From the NCBI RefSeq assembly GCF_030687835.1, contig NZ_CP117449.1, positions 186,001-250,000 on the forward strand: a DNA stretch of 64,000 nt. Reading direction: 5' to 3'. Below, piece by piece: positions 46,635 to 55,218 of the stretch. The notes under the pieces are model-generated. The model was not told the origin of the DNA. It worked only from the letters and a program-made list of their open reading frames with translations, and made no database searches. Each line of letters begins with the position of its first letter. The stretch's first letter is position 1. Source of the DNA: Pseudomonas hefeiensis (GTDB taxonomy: Bacteria > Pseudomonadota > Gammaproteobacteria > Pseudomonadales > Pseudomonadaceae). The position numbers were made by a program, and so were the translations under genes.

Positions 46635-47159
46635 TCAGACGGCCGAACGCTGGTTGCGCAACGCCACCGGCCCGACGCGCTCCTCGATGGCCCGCTTCAG
46701 TTCGCCGCGAAGCCCCAGCAGGAAGCCCGCCTCCACCACCACGAACAGCGGCCCGACAATCAACCCGGTGAGGTCATCGACGAACGCCGGCTTGCGGCCT
46801 TCGTAATAGTGGCCGACGAACTGGATCACCCAGCCCAGCACAAACATTCCCAGGCCACTGCCCAGCCATACCAATGTGCTTTGCGCGGCGAGCACCTGGC
46901 CCAACCATAGCGCCAGGGCCAGCAGTACCGTCATCAGCACGCCCAGTCGCAGTTCCAGGCGAAGATAGAACCAGGCACTGGCTACCGCTACCAGCAGCGC
47001 CGGCGACACTAGCAGCGCGCCTACCGGCCAACCCGGCCGTGACAGCAGCACGGCGACGGCGACAAAAATCAGCGGAATGCCGATGAAGTGCGTGGCAATG
47101 TTGCGTGGGTCGCGGTGGTAGGCGGCGTATTGACTGAGATGATCAACGAGGCTTTTCAT
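46635..47159 (-). CDS. Mpo1-like (DUF962) membrane protein
   Basis: The 174-residue protein has the DUF962/Mpo1 opening (SLVDHLSQYAAYHRDPRNIATHFIGIPLIFVAV), about four membrane helices and the segment QFVGHYYEGRKPAFVDDLTGLIVGPLFVV with the conserved His residues. Yeast Mpo1 is an iron-dependent dioxygenase of 2-hydroxy fatty acids; the bacterial function is unproven. AGGAGG with 8-base spacing fixes the ATG at 47159. It is divergent from the Crp-type regulator. Confidence 0.88.
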   Translation of the reverse strand: MKSLVDHLSQYAAYHRDPRNIATHFIGIPLIFVAVAVLLSRPGWPVGALLVSPALLVAVASAWFYLRLELRLGVLMTVLLALALWLGQVLAAQSTLVWLGSGLGMFVLGWVIQFVGHYYEGRKPAFVDDLTGLIVGPLFVVVEAGFLLGLRGELKRAIEERVGPVALRNQRSAV

Positions 47160-47246
47160 TGTTGTTCCTCCTGAGGTGATGCCTGCATGATGCCCGGGTT
47201 CCACGAGGCGTTCTGTCAGTTAGCCGACACTTGTCCCGGAGTTTCC

Positions 47247-47933
47247 ATGAATACGCATCCCTGGCACTCGCACCTGTTGGCCGGTCACTGGTACAGCCAC
47301 TTGCCCGCTGAGTTACAGAATAGTCTGTTGGGCATGTCGCGGGTGCGCCGCCTGGTACCGGGACACCGGTTGTTCCAGCGCGGTGACCCGCCCTGCGGGA
47401 TGTACGCCGTATTGGAAGGCGCGGTACGGATTGGCGCAGTGAACGAACAGGGCAAGGAAGCGCTGCTCAGCGTGGTGGAGGCACCCCACTGGTTTGGTGA
47501 AATCTGTCTGTTCGATGGCCAGCCGCGCACCCATGACGCGGTGGGCGTGGGCCAGTGCACATTGCTGCACTTGCCGCAGGCGCCGTTGATGGCGTTTCTG
47601 CAAGAGCATCCAATCTATTGGCGAGATATTGCGCGGCTGATGAGCCATAAACTGCGCCTGACCTTCATCAATCTCGAACACCTGAGCCTGATGCCCGCCC
47701 CGGTCCGTGTTGCCCATCGCCTGCTGATGATCGCCGAAGGCTACGGCGAAATCGAACCGGCGCGACGGGTCTTGCAACTGCCCCAGGAGCAACTGGCGCT
47801 CATGCTCTCACTGTCGCGCCAGACCACCAACCAGATCCTCAAGGACTTGCAGGGCCAGGGCATTGTGCAGCTGGCTTATGGCGAGATTGAAATCCTGGAT
47901 ATCGAGCGGTTGCGGGCCCTGACCACAATCTGA
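47247..47933 (+). CDS. Crp/Fnr-family transcriptional regulator
   Basis: The 228-residue protein has a cyclic-nucleotide-type beta-roll (VPGHRLFQRGDPPCGMYAVLEGAVRIG ... WFGEICLFDGQPRTHDAV), a dimerisation helix and a C-terminal HTH (LPQEQLALMLSLSRQTTNQILKDLQGQGIV). It lacks the N-terminal Cys cluster of Fnr, so it is not an oxygen-sensing Fe-S type. GGAG with 5-base spacing precedes the ATG at 47247. It is divergent from the Mpo1-like gene, which is a likely target. Confidence 0.88.
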   Translation: MNTHPWHSHLLAGHWYSHLPAELQNSLLGMSRVRRLVPGHRLFQRGDPPCGMYAVLEGAVRIGAVNEQGKEALLSVVEAPHWFGEICLFDGQPRTHDAVGVGQCTLLHLPQAPLMAFLQEHPIYWRDIARLMSHKLRLTFINLEHLSLMPAPVRVAHRLLMIAEGYGEIEPARRVLQLPQEQLALMLSLSRQTTNQILKDLQGQGIVQLAYGEIEILDIERLRALTTI

Positions 47934-47948
47934 GTCCGGCCCAGCACC

Positions 47949-48029
47949 TGTGGGAGCGGGCTTGCTCGCGAAAGCGGTGGGTCTGTTGGCTGTGCTGCGG
48001 TCTTCGCGAGCAATCCCGCTCCCACAGGG
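47949..48029. repeat. REP pair
   Basis: TGTGGGAGCGGGCTTGCTCG on the left mirrors CGAGCAATCCCGCTCCCACA on the right, between the Crp-family gene and the IS110 insertion. Confidence 0.9.
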
Positions 48030-48082
48030 TTTGTGTGCACCACAGATCAAATGTGGGAGATTCTATGGTGCATGAATAGCCC

Positions 48083-49030
48083 CTAAACGCTTTTTGGCTG
48101 GTATTCACTCTGACTTTTCAGCAGAGCGAATACCACTCGGGCAAGCTTGCGCGACAACGCCACCATGGCTTGGGTCGTACTCAGCCCTCGGGCCAGTAAC
48201 GCCTCATAAACCCCCTTCCATCTCTCGGTGCGCCTTGCCGACATCGCAGCGTTGTGGAGCAAGCGGCGAGCTTCCGGATCTCCTCGCTTGGTCAGGCAAC
48301 TGCGCCCCTTTTTTCGTCCTGATTGCGATATACGCAGGTCCAACCCCAGAAACGCGATGAAAGCATCGGCATTTCGGAAATCTCCACGCTGAAACGATGT
48401 GATCAATCGCGCTCCGGTCAACAGGCCAATACCTTCGACTTTCATGCAGCGTTTGAGCTGCCCCAGCAATCCCGCTTCCTTGAGCTCTTCCTGGATCTTT
48501 TGTTCGACCAGCGTTTCCAGCCTTTGCATGGCGCTTACTTGGCGCTTGAACGCGGCTTTGAGCAGCGGCTCATTCGCCCAGGCTTGGCTCAGACTGACAC
48601 GGGCTTGAACCACAGCCGCACGGCGCCGGAAAAGGCTTACGAGCCTGCGATACAAGGGCGATGGCGGACTCCAGGGTTTTAGCTCTTGTCCTTCGTTCTT
48701 CAGGTAACGGGCCAATAGGCGAGCATCCAGGGCATCGGTCTTGGCGCGAACGTTCACACCTTTGCGGTAGTGACTGAGCTCATAACCACCGACCATATAG
48801 ATCAAGCAGCCGGCCTTGTGAGCCAGATCGGCGAACTCCAAGTGATAGATGTTGGTGGCCTCAATAGCAATATCCACCCGTGTGGACAAGGCCTTGAGCC
48901 ATTTCTTGATCGCAGCTTTGGTGTTAGGGATCGTCTCGAGTTGATCTGACTCGGCGTGATACATCACCAACTCGTCCTTGGCGACATCTACACCTACGAT
49001 CGGTTGGTGGATGGCGACGGGCATTGCCAT
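48083..49030 (-). CDS. IS110-family transposase
   Basis: The 315-residue protein has the IS110 layout: an N-terminal RuvC-like DEDD domain (GVDVAKDELVMYH; DIAIEATNIYHLEF; RAKTDALDARLLARYL) and a C-terminal Transposase_20 domain with the serine region (VEGIGLLTGARLI ... FLGLDLRISQSGRKKGRSCLTKRGDPEARRLL). The length is normal and there is no frameshift, so it looks active. GGAGG lies about 7 bases before the ATG at 49030. The long non-coding stretch is on its 5' side, as in the IS110 (not IS1111) subgroup. Confidence 0.95.
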   Translation of the reverse strand: MAMPVAIHQPIVGVDVAKDELVMYHAESDQLETIPNTKAAIKKWLKALSTRVDIAIEATNIYHLEFADLAHKAGCLIYMVGGYELSHYRKGVNVRAKTDALDARLLARYLKNEGQELKPWSPPSPLYRRLVSLFRRRAAVVQARVSLSQAWANEPLLKAAFKRQVSAMQRLETLVEQKIQEELKEAGLLGQLKRCMKVEGIGLLTGARLITSFQRGDFRNADAFIAFLGLDLRISQSGRKKGRSCLTKRGDPEARRLLHNAAMSARRTERWKGVYEALLARGLSTTQAMVALSRKLARVVFALLKSQSEYQPKSV

Positions 49031-49064
49031 TGAAAAACCTCCGGGCTAAGGTTTGAACACTTGA

Positions 49065-49220
49065 AGGGTTCACCCAGAGGCGCAGGCTTGTTCCTATCGT
49101 CGGTCTAGGCCAGATGCATTCTTTATCGGCGCTTGGGTGAAAGGAGGAGGGGCGAAATCTCCCACGGTCTGTACTGCGCTAACAGTCAGAAGCGAACCTT
49201 GTCCCTCCTCCTCCCTTCAA
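49065..49220 (-). ncRNA. Predicted bridge RNA of the IS110 element
   Basis: Read on the minus strand, two stem-loops occur in the order known for IS110 bridge RNAs. The first has a perfect 10-bp stem (49203-49212 with 49142-49151). Its loop holds GGTTCGCT (49191-49198), one base off the target's left side plus core GGCTCGCT, and GTGGGAG (49159-49165), exactly complementary to the core plus right side CTCCCAC. The second has a perfect 8-bp stem (49134-49141 with 49069-49076). Its loop holds AAAGAAT (49118-49124), like the element's 3' end ATAGAAT, and ACAAG (49087-49091), complementary to CTTGT at its 5' end. Exact RNA ends are not known. Confidence 0.75.
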
Positions 49221-49276
49221 GTCCTACCATACAAGCGAGCCTGCTCGCGATTGGGCCGGCCCAGCCAACGCAAGCC

Positions 49277-50281
49277 CTAGCGCAAACCCTCACGAAACTG
49301 CCCCGGGGTCATTCCGGTCCAGCGCTTGAACGCACGGCTGAAGCTGCTGGCATCGGCAAAGCCCAGGAGATAACCGACTTCACTCAGTGAGCACCGCGGA
49401 TCGCGCAGGTGCAGCAGCGCCAGGTTTTCCCGACACTCGTTAAGCAGCGTGTCGAAGCGGCAGCCTTCATCGGCCAAATGCCGTTGCAGGCTGCGCAGGC
49501 TCAGGTGCATGGCCTGGGCGATGCGCTCGGCGCTGGGTTCGCCTTCGGGCAGTTGGGCTTCGATAGCGGCTCGCACCTTGCGCTCCCAGGTCAGCGGCTG
49601 GAGCTGGGCGAGCGTGCGCTTGAGTACCGTCTCGTTGTGTTCGGCCAGCTCCGGGTTGGCGTCGTCCAGGTGGCTGTCGAAATCGGCGAGGTTGAATTCC
49701 AGGCAATCTTGCCCGGCGCCGAAGTACACAGGCGAACGAAACACTTTATGCCAGGGGCCGGGGTCCGTCGGTTCCGGGCGCCGCAAGTACACCGCCAGCG
49801 GTGCGTAATCGCGGCCCAGTCGGTTGCGACACGTGCGCACGTAAATCGCGGCGAATGCATCGATGGCTTCAAAGGCCGGCGTCGCCCGGCCCTGGGGCAC
49901 GTCGAGCGTGAAGCGGTAACGGTCTTCGCAGCGGCTCAAGTGCAGTGTCAACGCATCGCTGACCACCGGGTGATAACGCACGATTCGCTCAAACACTTCT
50001 CGCAAGCTGCCGCTGGCCACCAGGGCGTAGCCCAACGCGTGGAACGTGGTGGGACTGACGAAGCGCGAAACCCGCAGGCCGATCGCCGGATCGCCGCTGG
50101 CCTGCACGGCCAACTCCCACAGGCGCGTGGTGGCCGAGAGCGGATAACGGGCATTCGGGTCGTCCATCCATTGCGGATCGAGCCCGGCCTCCAGACACAG
50201 GGCATGGCTGTCCAGGCCCAACGCATCAAGCTGTTTGCGCAGGGCGCGGGTCCAACTGGCGAGGGAGGTGGGTTCAGTCAT
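49277..50281 (-). CDS. AraC-family regulator (OruR/ArgR-like architecture)
   Basis: The 334-residue protein has an N-terminal Arabinose_bd-type domain (LRKQLDALGLDSHALCLEAGLDP ... ALGYALVASGSLREVFERIVRY) and a C-terminal AraC HTH (PSAERIAQAMHLSLRSLQRHLADEG; SLSEVGYLLGFADASSFSRAFKRWTGMTPGQFR). This architecture is common among Pseudomonas activators of amino acid and lipid genes. It is divergent from the fatty acid desaturase gene with about 100 bp between, so the desaturase is the likely target. Confidence 0.9.
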   Translation of the reverse strand: MTEPTSLASWTRALRKQLDALGLDSHALCLEAGLDPQWMDDPNARYPLSATTRLWELAVQASGDPAIGLRVSRFVSPTTFHALGYALVASGSLREVFERIVRYHPVVSDALTLHLSRCEDRYRFTLDVPQGRATPAFEAIDAFAAIYVRTCRNRLGRDYAPLAVYLRRPEPTDPGPWHKVFRSPVYFGAGQDCLEFNLADFDSHLDDANPELAEHNETVLKRTLAQLQPLTWERKVRAAIEAQLPEGEPSAERIAQAMHLSLRSLQRHLADEGCRFDTLLNECRENLALLHLRDPRCSLSEVGYLLGFADASSFSRAFKRWTGMTPGQFREGLR

Positions 50282-50381
50282 GGCGATTGGCGCTTGCGGT
50301 CAACAGGTTGGCGTTTACGGCTACCACCCTAGGGGGCATCGCCCGGCAGGATGAGCACATCGATAGAAGAGGATGTAAGCC

Positions 50382-51434
50382 ATGCACGGCACTTGCGCAA
50401 GCCCCGAGCGATTGAATGCACAACAGCGATCGGCCCATATTCGCCAGGTGGTCCTGGCCCGGGGCGAGGAGTTGCGCCAGCGCTACCCGATCCTGCGCCA
50501 CCAGGATGCGTTGGGCGCGGGCATCCTGGCGTTTGCTCTGGCCGGGATGGTCGGCTCGGCGCTGCTCTACATCAACGGTCACCTGGCTGGCTGGGTGTGC
50601 CTGCTGCTCAACGCTTTTTTCGCGTCCCTGACCCACGAGCTGGAACACGATCTGATCCACAGCATGTATTTTCGCAAGCAACGCGTACCCCACAATCTGA
50701 TGATGGGCCTGGTGTGGCTGGCGCGGCCCAGCACCATCAACCCGTGGATCCGCCGCCACTTGCACCTCAATCATCACAAGGTGTCCGGCAGCGAGGCTGA
50801 CATGGAAGAGCGGGCCATCACCAACGGCGAGCCCTGGGGGCTGGCGCGGCTGCTGATGGTGGGCGACAACGTGATGTCGGCGTTCATTCGCCTGCTGCGG
50901 GCCAAGACCTGGGCGCACAAGCGCAGCATCCTCAAGCGCACGCTGAAGGTGTATTTCCCGCTGGCGCTGTTGCACTGGGGCGCGTGGTACGTGTTTCTCG
51001 GTTTCCATGGGGCCAACGCTGTCGCCTATCTGCTTGGCACGGCGATTGATTGGTCGGCGGCCACGCTGGCAGTGATGCATGTGATCGATATCGCGGCGGT
51101 GGTGATCATCGGCCCGAACGTGCTGCGCACCTTTTGCCTGCATTTCATCAGCTCGAACATGCATTATTACGGCGACATCGAGCCGGGCAATGTCATCCAG
51201 CAAACCCAGGTGCTCAACCCGTGGTGGCTGTGGCCGTTGCAGGCGTTCTGCTTCAACTTCGGCAGCAGCCACGGCATCCATCATTTCGTGGTCAAAGAGC
51301 CGTTCTACATCCGCCAGATGACGGTGCCGGTGGCCCACCAAGTGATGCGCGAGATGGGCGTGCGGTTCAATGATTTCGGCACGTTTGGGCGGGCGAACCG
51401 GTTTGTGCGGGAAGAGGGTGTGGTGCGGGTTTGA
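50382..51434 (+). CDS. Membrane fatty acid desaturase
   Basis: The 350-residue protein has desaturase His boxes: HELEHDLIH, HLHLNHHK and, near the end, HGIHHF. Hydrophobic pairs flank them (ALGAGILAFALAGMVGSALLYI; CLLLNAFFASL). It is shorter than DesA at 33579 and has no C-terminal helical extension. GAGGA about 8 bases upstream supports the ATG at 50382. Control by the divergent AraC regulator is likely; the substrate is unknown. Confidence 0.88.
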   Translation: MHGTCASPERLNAQQRSAHIRQVVLARGEELRQRYPILRHQDALGAGILAFALAGMVGSALLYINGHLAGWVCLLLNAFFASLTHELEHDLIHSMYFRKQRVPHNLMMGLVWLARPSTINPWIRRHLHLNHHKVSGSEADMEERAITNGEPWGLARLLMVGDNVMSAFIRLLRAKTWAHKRSILKRTLKVYFPLALLHWGAWYVFLGFHGANAVAYLLGTAIDWSAATLAVMHVIDIAAVVIIGPNVLRTFCLHFISSNMHYYGDIEPGNVIQQTQVLNPWWLWPLQAFCFNFGSSHGIHHFVVKEPFYIRQMTVPVAHQVMREMGVRFNDFGTFGRANRFVREEGVVRV

Positions 51435-51465
51435 GACGCACCACCTTATGCATGGAGAACACACC

Positions 51466-51604
51466 TTGTGGCGAGGGGATTTATCCCCGCTGGGCTGCGA
51501 AGCGGCCCCAAAAAATTGGATGTAATCAGGCCTGACACACCGCGGCGCCGGGTCTTGGGGCTGCTGCGCAGCCCAGCGGGGATAAATCCCCTCGCCACAG
51601 GGGG
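51466..51604. repeat. Pair of GGCGAGGGGATTTATCCCC palindromes
   Basis: GTGGCGAGGGGATTTATCCC on the left is mirrored by GGGATAAATCCCCTCGCCAC on the right. Both also extend into GCTGGGCTGC/GCAGCCCAGC. This is a different extragenic palindrome class from the main REP, lying between the convergent desaturase and TonB-receptor genes. Confidence 0.88.
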
Positions 51605-51625
51605 TGTCAGATCTGGGGGAACGGG

Positions 51626-54130
51626 TCAGAACTGGTAACTCACCGTCGCCGCGACGTTGCGTTCTTCGCCCAGGTAGCAGTAGCTCAGACTGGCGCAGGA
51701 GGCGACGTAGGTTTCGTTGGTCAGGTTGTTAGCGTTCAGGCGCACGTCCACGCCTTTCAAGCCGACCTTGCCCAAGTCATACCCCACCGATGCGTCGAAC
51801 AACGTGTAGGACGGCACCTTCATGGTGTTTTCCGCGTCGGCCCAGCTGTAGCCGACATAACGTACGCCCCCGCCCAGTCGCAGGCCATCGAGCGCGCCGC
51901 TGTCGAACCTGTAGTCCGCCCACACCGAAGCCATGTGGCGCGGGGCCTGGGTCGGTGAGTTGCCCTTGTTTTCGATGATGTCGGTGGCGGTACTCAACGT
52001 GCTGATCATCGATTTCGAATACTCGATATCGGTGAAGGTGTAGCTGCCCAGCACTTTGAGCTGCTCGGTCAGTTGCAGGTGCGCTTCCAGTTCCAGGCCC
52101 TGGGAGCGAACGGCACCGACGGCGCGGTAGAAGTTTTCCTGGGGCAGTTTGGTCGCCAGGTTCTCCTGGTCGATGCGGAACAGCGAGGCGGTGTACAGAT
52201 CATCCGTGCCCGGTGGCTGATACTTCAGGCCCAGCTCCCATTGCTTGCCATCGGTCGGCGGCAGCGGGTTGCCGGCGCTGTCGGCGTAGGAGTTGGGGTT
52301 GAACGACTCGGAGTAGCTGACGTACGGCGCCAGGCCGTTGTCGAACAGGTACAGCGCGCCGGCGCGGCCAGTGAGCTTGCTGCGCTTGTCGTTGATCTCG
52401 GAGCCTTCCGGGCGGCCGAACTCAGCGATGCGGTTTTCATCCGAGGTTTGCACCCAGTCCTGACGCAGACCCAGGGAGAAACGCCATTTATCCATCTCGA
52501 TCAGGTCTTGCAGGTAGACACCGGTCTGTTCCAGGCGCCGCAGGTAGCTGGTGGGGCTGAAGTAGGTGATGGCCGAGTTGCCATAGATCGGGTCGAAGGC
52601 GTTGATCGGGGCCAGGCTGCCGCTGGTCCAGTCCACCACGGTTTTGCGCCGCTGATAGTCAGCGCCCATCAACACAGTGTGCTTGGTCGCTCCGGTGAAA
52701 AATTCAGCCTGCAGCATGTTGTCGACGATGAACGAATGCAGTTTTTCTTCGGCACCGGTGTAGTAGCGGTTCAGCTCGTTGCTGGTCGGCGTGGTCCAGC
52801 CATAGGCGTAGACCTGATCATTGGTGACCTGGGAGTCCAGGTAACGGAAGTTCTGGCGGGCGGTGAAGACATCGTTGAAGCGGTGTTCGAACTGGTAGCC
52901 GAATGACTGCTGATCACGTTCATAACCATCGACGCCCGGCTCGCCTTCGAAGAAGTTTTCCGAGATACGCTTGCCGTTGTGCTGATGCAAGGTGCCGTCG
53001 GCCGGCATGCCGCCGTGATAACCACCGTCGGGGTCGTGCTGCAGATAGGCCTGAAGTGTCAGCGACGTGTCTTCGGTAAAGTCGATGCTCAGCGTGGGGG
53101 CGAGGGCAAAGCGCTTTTCCTTGTTGTGGTCGAACTGGGTGTCGGACGTATCCGCCAGGCCCACCAGGCGATAGGCGATGCGTTTGTCTTCATCCACCGG
53201 TCCTGTGAAGTCGAAGCCCATGCCGCGTTGGCCCTGGGTGCCGACCGTGGCCTGGATCTGGTGATAGGCCTCGTACAGCGGCTTTTTGCTGGTGAGCGCC
53301 ACCAGGCCACCGGGGGAGCTGCGACCATAGAGCACCGAGGACGGGCCTTTGAGAATGTCGACCCGCTCCAGGAAGTACGGATCGACTTGCATGGAGCTAT
53401 AGGTGCCGCTGTCGCCCATGGACTTGAGGCCGTCGAGGTAGATGTTGTCCACCGAGCCATCGTTGAAGCCGCGCATCGCTACGTAGTCGTAGCGATGAGT
53501 CGCGCCGTAGGGGTTGGTCAATACCCCTGGGGTGTAGCGCATGGTCTGGGACACGGTTTGCGCGCCTTGGTCGTCCATTTGCTCGCGGGTCACCACGGAG
53601 ACGCTTTGCGAGGTTTCCCGCAGGGCGGTACTGGTCTTGGTGGCGATCTGGCTGTGGGTGGCGTTGTAGCCTTCCATGCTGCCCAAGGCGTTACCCAGGG
53701 CAAACCCCTTGATGTCGGTGGTCGGCAGCGCCAAAGTGCCGCCCGAAGCCTCGGCTTGCAGCACATAGCTGCTGCCATCCTGGCTGACGGCGGTCAGCCC
53801 CGAACCGCTGAGCAGATGGCTCAGGGCCTGGCCCGTCGAATATTCGCCGTGCAGTCCCGGGGACTGGACCCCGCCTGTTTGCTGCGGGGTGCTTGCCAGG
53901 GTGATGCCCGCCTGGCGGGCGAACTGGTTCAGCACGTCGCTCAGAGGGCCGGCGGCAATGTTGTAGCTCTGGCGCGCGGTGGTGACACCGTCTGGCGCCG
54001 CGATTGCGAACATCGGTACGGCGCCCGCACTCAGCACCGTGCAGAACAGTGCAGCGCGGATGGCATGGCGCAACAGGCCTGTTTGCGAGGAGCAGCCAAA
54101 GGGAGTGTTGAGGTTTACGCGCTCAGTCAT
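51626..54130 (-). CDS. TonB-dependent ferric-siderophore receptor with signalling (STN) domain
   Basis: The 834-residue protein has a signal peptide (HAIRAALFCTVLSAGAVPMFAIA), an N-terminal STN signalling domain (IAAGPLSDVLNQFARQAGITL ... LLSGSGLTA), a plug (ETSQSVSVVTREQMDDQG; RVDILKGPSSVLYGRSSPGG) and a 22-strand barrel ending in aromatic VSYQF. The plug and barrel resemble FhuA/FoxA-type hydroxamate receptors, but the ligand cannot be read. The STN domain and the adjacent fecR and fecI genes show cell-surface signalling: ligand binding activates the sigma factor via FecR. Confidence 0.93.
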   Translation of the reverse strand: MTERVNLNTPFGCSSQTGLLRHAIRAALFCTVLSAGAVPMFAIAAPDGVTTARQSYNIAAGPLSDVLNQFARQAGITLASTPQQTGGVQSPGLHGEYSTGQALSHLLSGSGLTAVSQDGSSYVLQAEASGGTLALPTTDIKGFALGNALGSMEGYNATHSQIATKTSTALRETSQSVSVVTREQMDDQGAQTVSQTMRYTPGVLTNPYGATHRYDYVAMRGFNDGSVDNIYLDGLKSMGDSGTYSSMQVDPYFLERVDILKGPSSVLYGRSSPGGLVALTSKKPLYEAYHQIQATVGTQGQRGMGFDFTGPVDEDKRIAYRLVGLADTSDTQFDHNKEKRFALAPTLSIDFTEDTSLTLQAYLQHDPDGGYHGGMPADGTLHQHNGKRISENFFEGEPGVDGYERDQQSFGYQFEHRFNDVFTARQNFRYLDSQVTNDQVYAYGWTTPTSNELNRYYTGAEEKLHSFIVDNMLQAEFFTGATKHTVLMGADYQRRKTVVDWTSGSLAPINAFDPIYGNSAITYFSPTSYLRRLEQTGVYLQDLIEMDKWRFSLGLRQDWVQTSDENRIAEFGRPEGSEINDKRSKLTGRAGALYLFDNGLAPYVSYSESFNPNSYADSAGNPLPPTDGKQWELGLKYQPPGTDDLYTASLFRIDQENLATKLPQENFYRAVGAVRSQGLELEAHLQLTEQLKVLGSYTFTDIEYSKSMISTLSTATDIIENKGNSPTQAPRHMASVWADYRFDSGALDGLRLGGGVRYVGYSWADAENTMKVPSYTLFDASVGYDLGKVGLKGVDVRLNANNLTNETYVASCASLSYCYLGEERNVAATVSYQF

Positions 54131-54216
54131 TGTGGGTTTCCGTTGGAGTCGCTAAGGGCAGATAAGCGTTGCTTACTGTCCTAGCCGGACTTGCGCGCAA
54201 AACCCGCCAAAAAAAA

Positions 54217-55218
54217 TCAAACCGACTCTTGCACCGTGACCCACCAGCGGGTTCGATAGCGTAATTGCACGGGGAGCGTGCGCGGCAGGACGGCCAGCAA
54301 CTTGTCGGTGTCTTCCAGGCGGAAAACGCCTGACAAACGCAGGTCCGCAATCGACGCGGCGCATTTCAGATAGCCCTGGCGGTAACGTCCTACCTCGTTG
54401 AGGAAGTCCTCCAGACGCATGTTGCGCGTGATAATCAACCCATCCGCCCAGGCGCCGACGTCCATATCCAGCGGCGGCGCCAGGGTCGCTGTCGATGAGC
54501 TGAGCAGATAGCTCTGCCCGGCGCTCACCTGTAGCGCAGCACCATCACCGCCGCGGTGCGAAAGGATCGCGACCCTGCCACGGGTGACGCTCAGGCGTGT
54601 GCAGTCATTGTCCTGTCGCACCACGAAGCGCCCGTCCAGCCCTTCGAACAGGCCATGTCGGCTGCGCACCAGCAACGGCCGCTCGGGATCGTGACCGCAA
54701 GTGAGCATGATTTCACCCCGCGTCAGGCTGATCAGGCGATGCTCGGTGGTGTAGTCCAGGTCGGCCGCGCTGTCAGTGTTCAGTTCTAGCCGCGTACCGT
54801 CCGGCAACTGGAAGCCTCGGTGTTCGCCGGTGGCAGTGGCGAAATCCGTGTTCCACGGCTGCCAGTCCAGATCCTTGCCCAGCCAGGCGGCGGAGCCTAG
54901 CAGCGCCACCCCCGACAACAGTTTCAAGGCCTGACGCCGGCCGAGTCGCTGAGCGCTGTTTTCCAGGGTGTCGAGAGCGACGTGGGCACCGGGGACCGCC
55001 CTCAGGTTCGAGGTCAATTCACTGTGCAGCGATTGCACCCGCTGCCAGGCCAATTCGTGTTCGTGATGGGCGGCGCGCCAGACCTCGCATTGTTGGCGCA
55101 AGGCCGGATTGGCAGCATGGTTGCGCAGGCGCAGCAGCCAGTTGATCGCTTGCCTGACTACCTGTTGGGATGGGCCGCTGCGTCGATTCAACACGTCATC
55201 CACAGGCTCAGCTTTCAT
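54217..55218 (-). CDS. FecR-family anti-sigma/sigma regulator
   Basis: The 333-residue protein has an N-terminal DUF4880 segment (QAINWLLRLRNHAANPALRQ; ELAWQRVQSL), one membrane helix near residues 93-110 (ALKLLSGVALLGSAAW) and a periplasmic FecR domain (FQLPDGTRLELNTDSAADLDY ... LTRGEIML). It senses the STN domain of the receptor and controls the sigma factor. The start at 55218 (MKAEPVDD) overlaps the sigma gene by 11 bp; the longer frame lies wholly within the sigma gene and is rejected. Confidence 0.9.
   Translation of the reverse strand: MKAEPVDDVLNRRSGPSQQVVRQAINWLLRLRNHAANPALRQQCEVWRAAHHEHELAWQRVQSLHSELTSNLRAVPGAHVALDTLENSAQRLGRRQALKLLSGVALLGSAAWLGKDLDWQPWNTDFATATGEHRGFQLPDGTRLELNTDSAADLDYTTEHRLISLTRGEIMLTCGHDPERPLLVRSRHGLFEGLDGRFVVRQDNDCTRLSVTRGRVAILSHRGGDGAALQVSAGQSYLLSSSTATLAPPLDMDVGAWADGLIITRNMRLEDFLNEVGRYRQGYLKCAASIADLRLSGVFRLEDTDKLLAVLPRTLPVQLRYRTRWWVTVQESV

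Larger units (their letters stand above)
48060..49235 (-). mobile_element. IS110-family insertion sequence inside a REP element
   Basis: Removing this 1176-bp segment joins TGTGGGAG (48052-48059) to CGAGCCTGCTCGCGA (49236-49250) and restores a standard REP, so the insertion point is exact. The dinucleotide AG (CT on the minus strand) is present at both junctions (48058-48059 and 49234-49235). This fits IS110-type recombination at a CT core without a longer target duplication. There are no long terminal inverted repeats; only a short TATGGT/ACCATA match lies near the ends. The element carries one transposase gene and, upstream of it, a ~200-bp non-coding end holding a bridge RNA. Confidence 0.9.

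Noticed and set aside
48060..49235. A longer target-site duplication and long terminal inverted repeats for the IS
   Set aside because: Only the AG dinucleotide is repeated and only a short TATGGT/ACCATA match exists near the ends, which is normal for IS110.
50274..51464. A 396-residue minus-strand frame opposite the desaturase
   Set aside because: Mirror frame of the His-box desaturase; His-rich only because of antisense codons.
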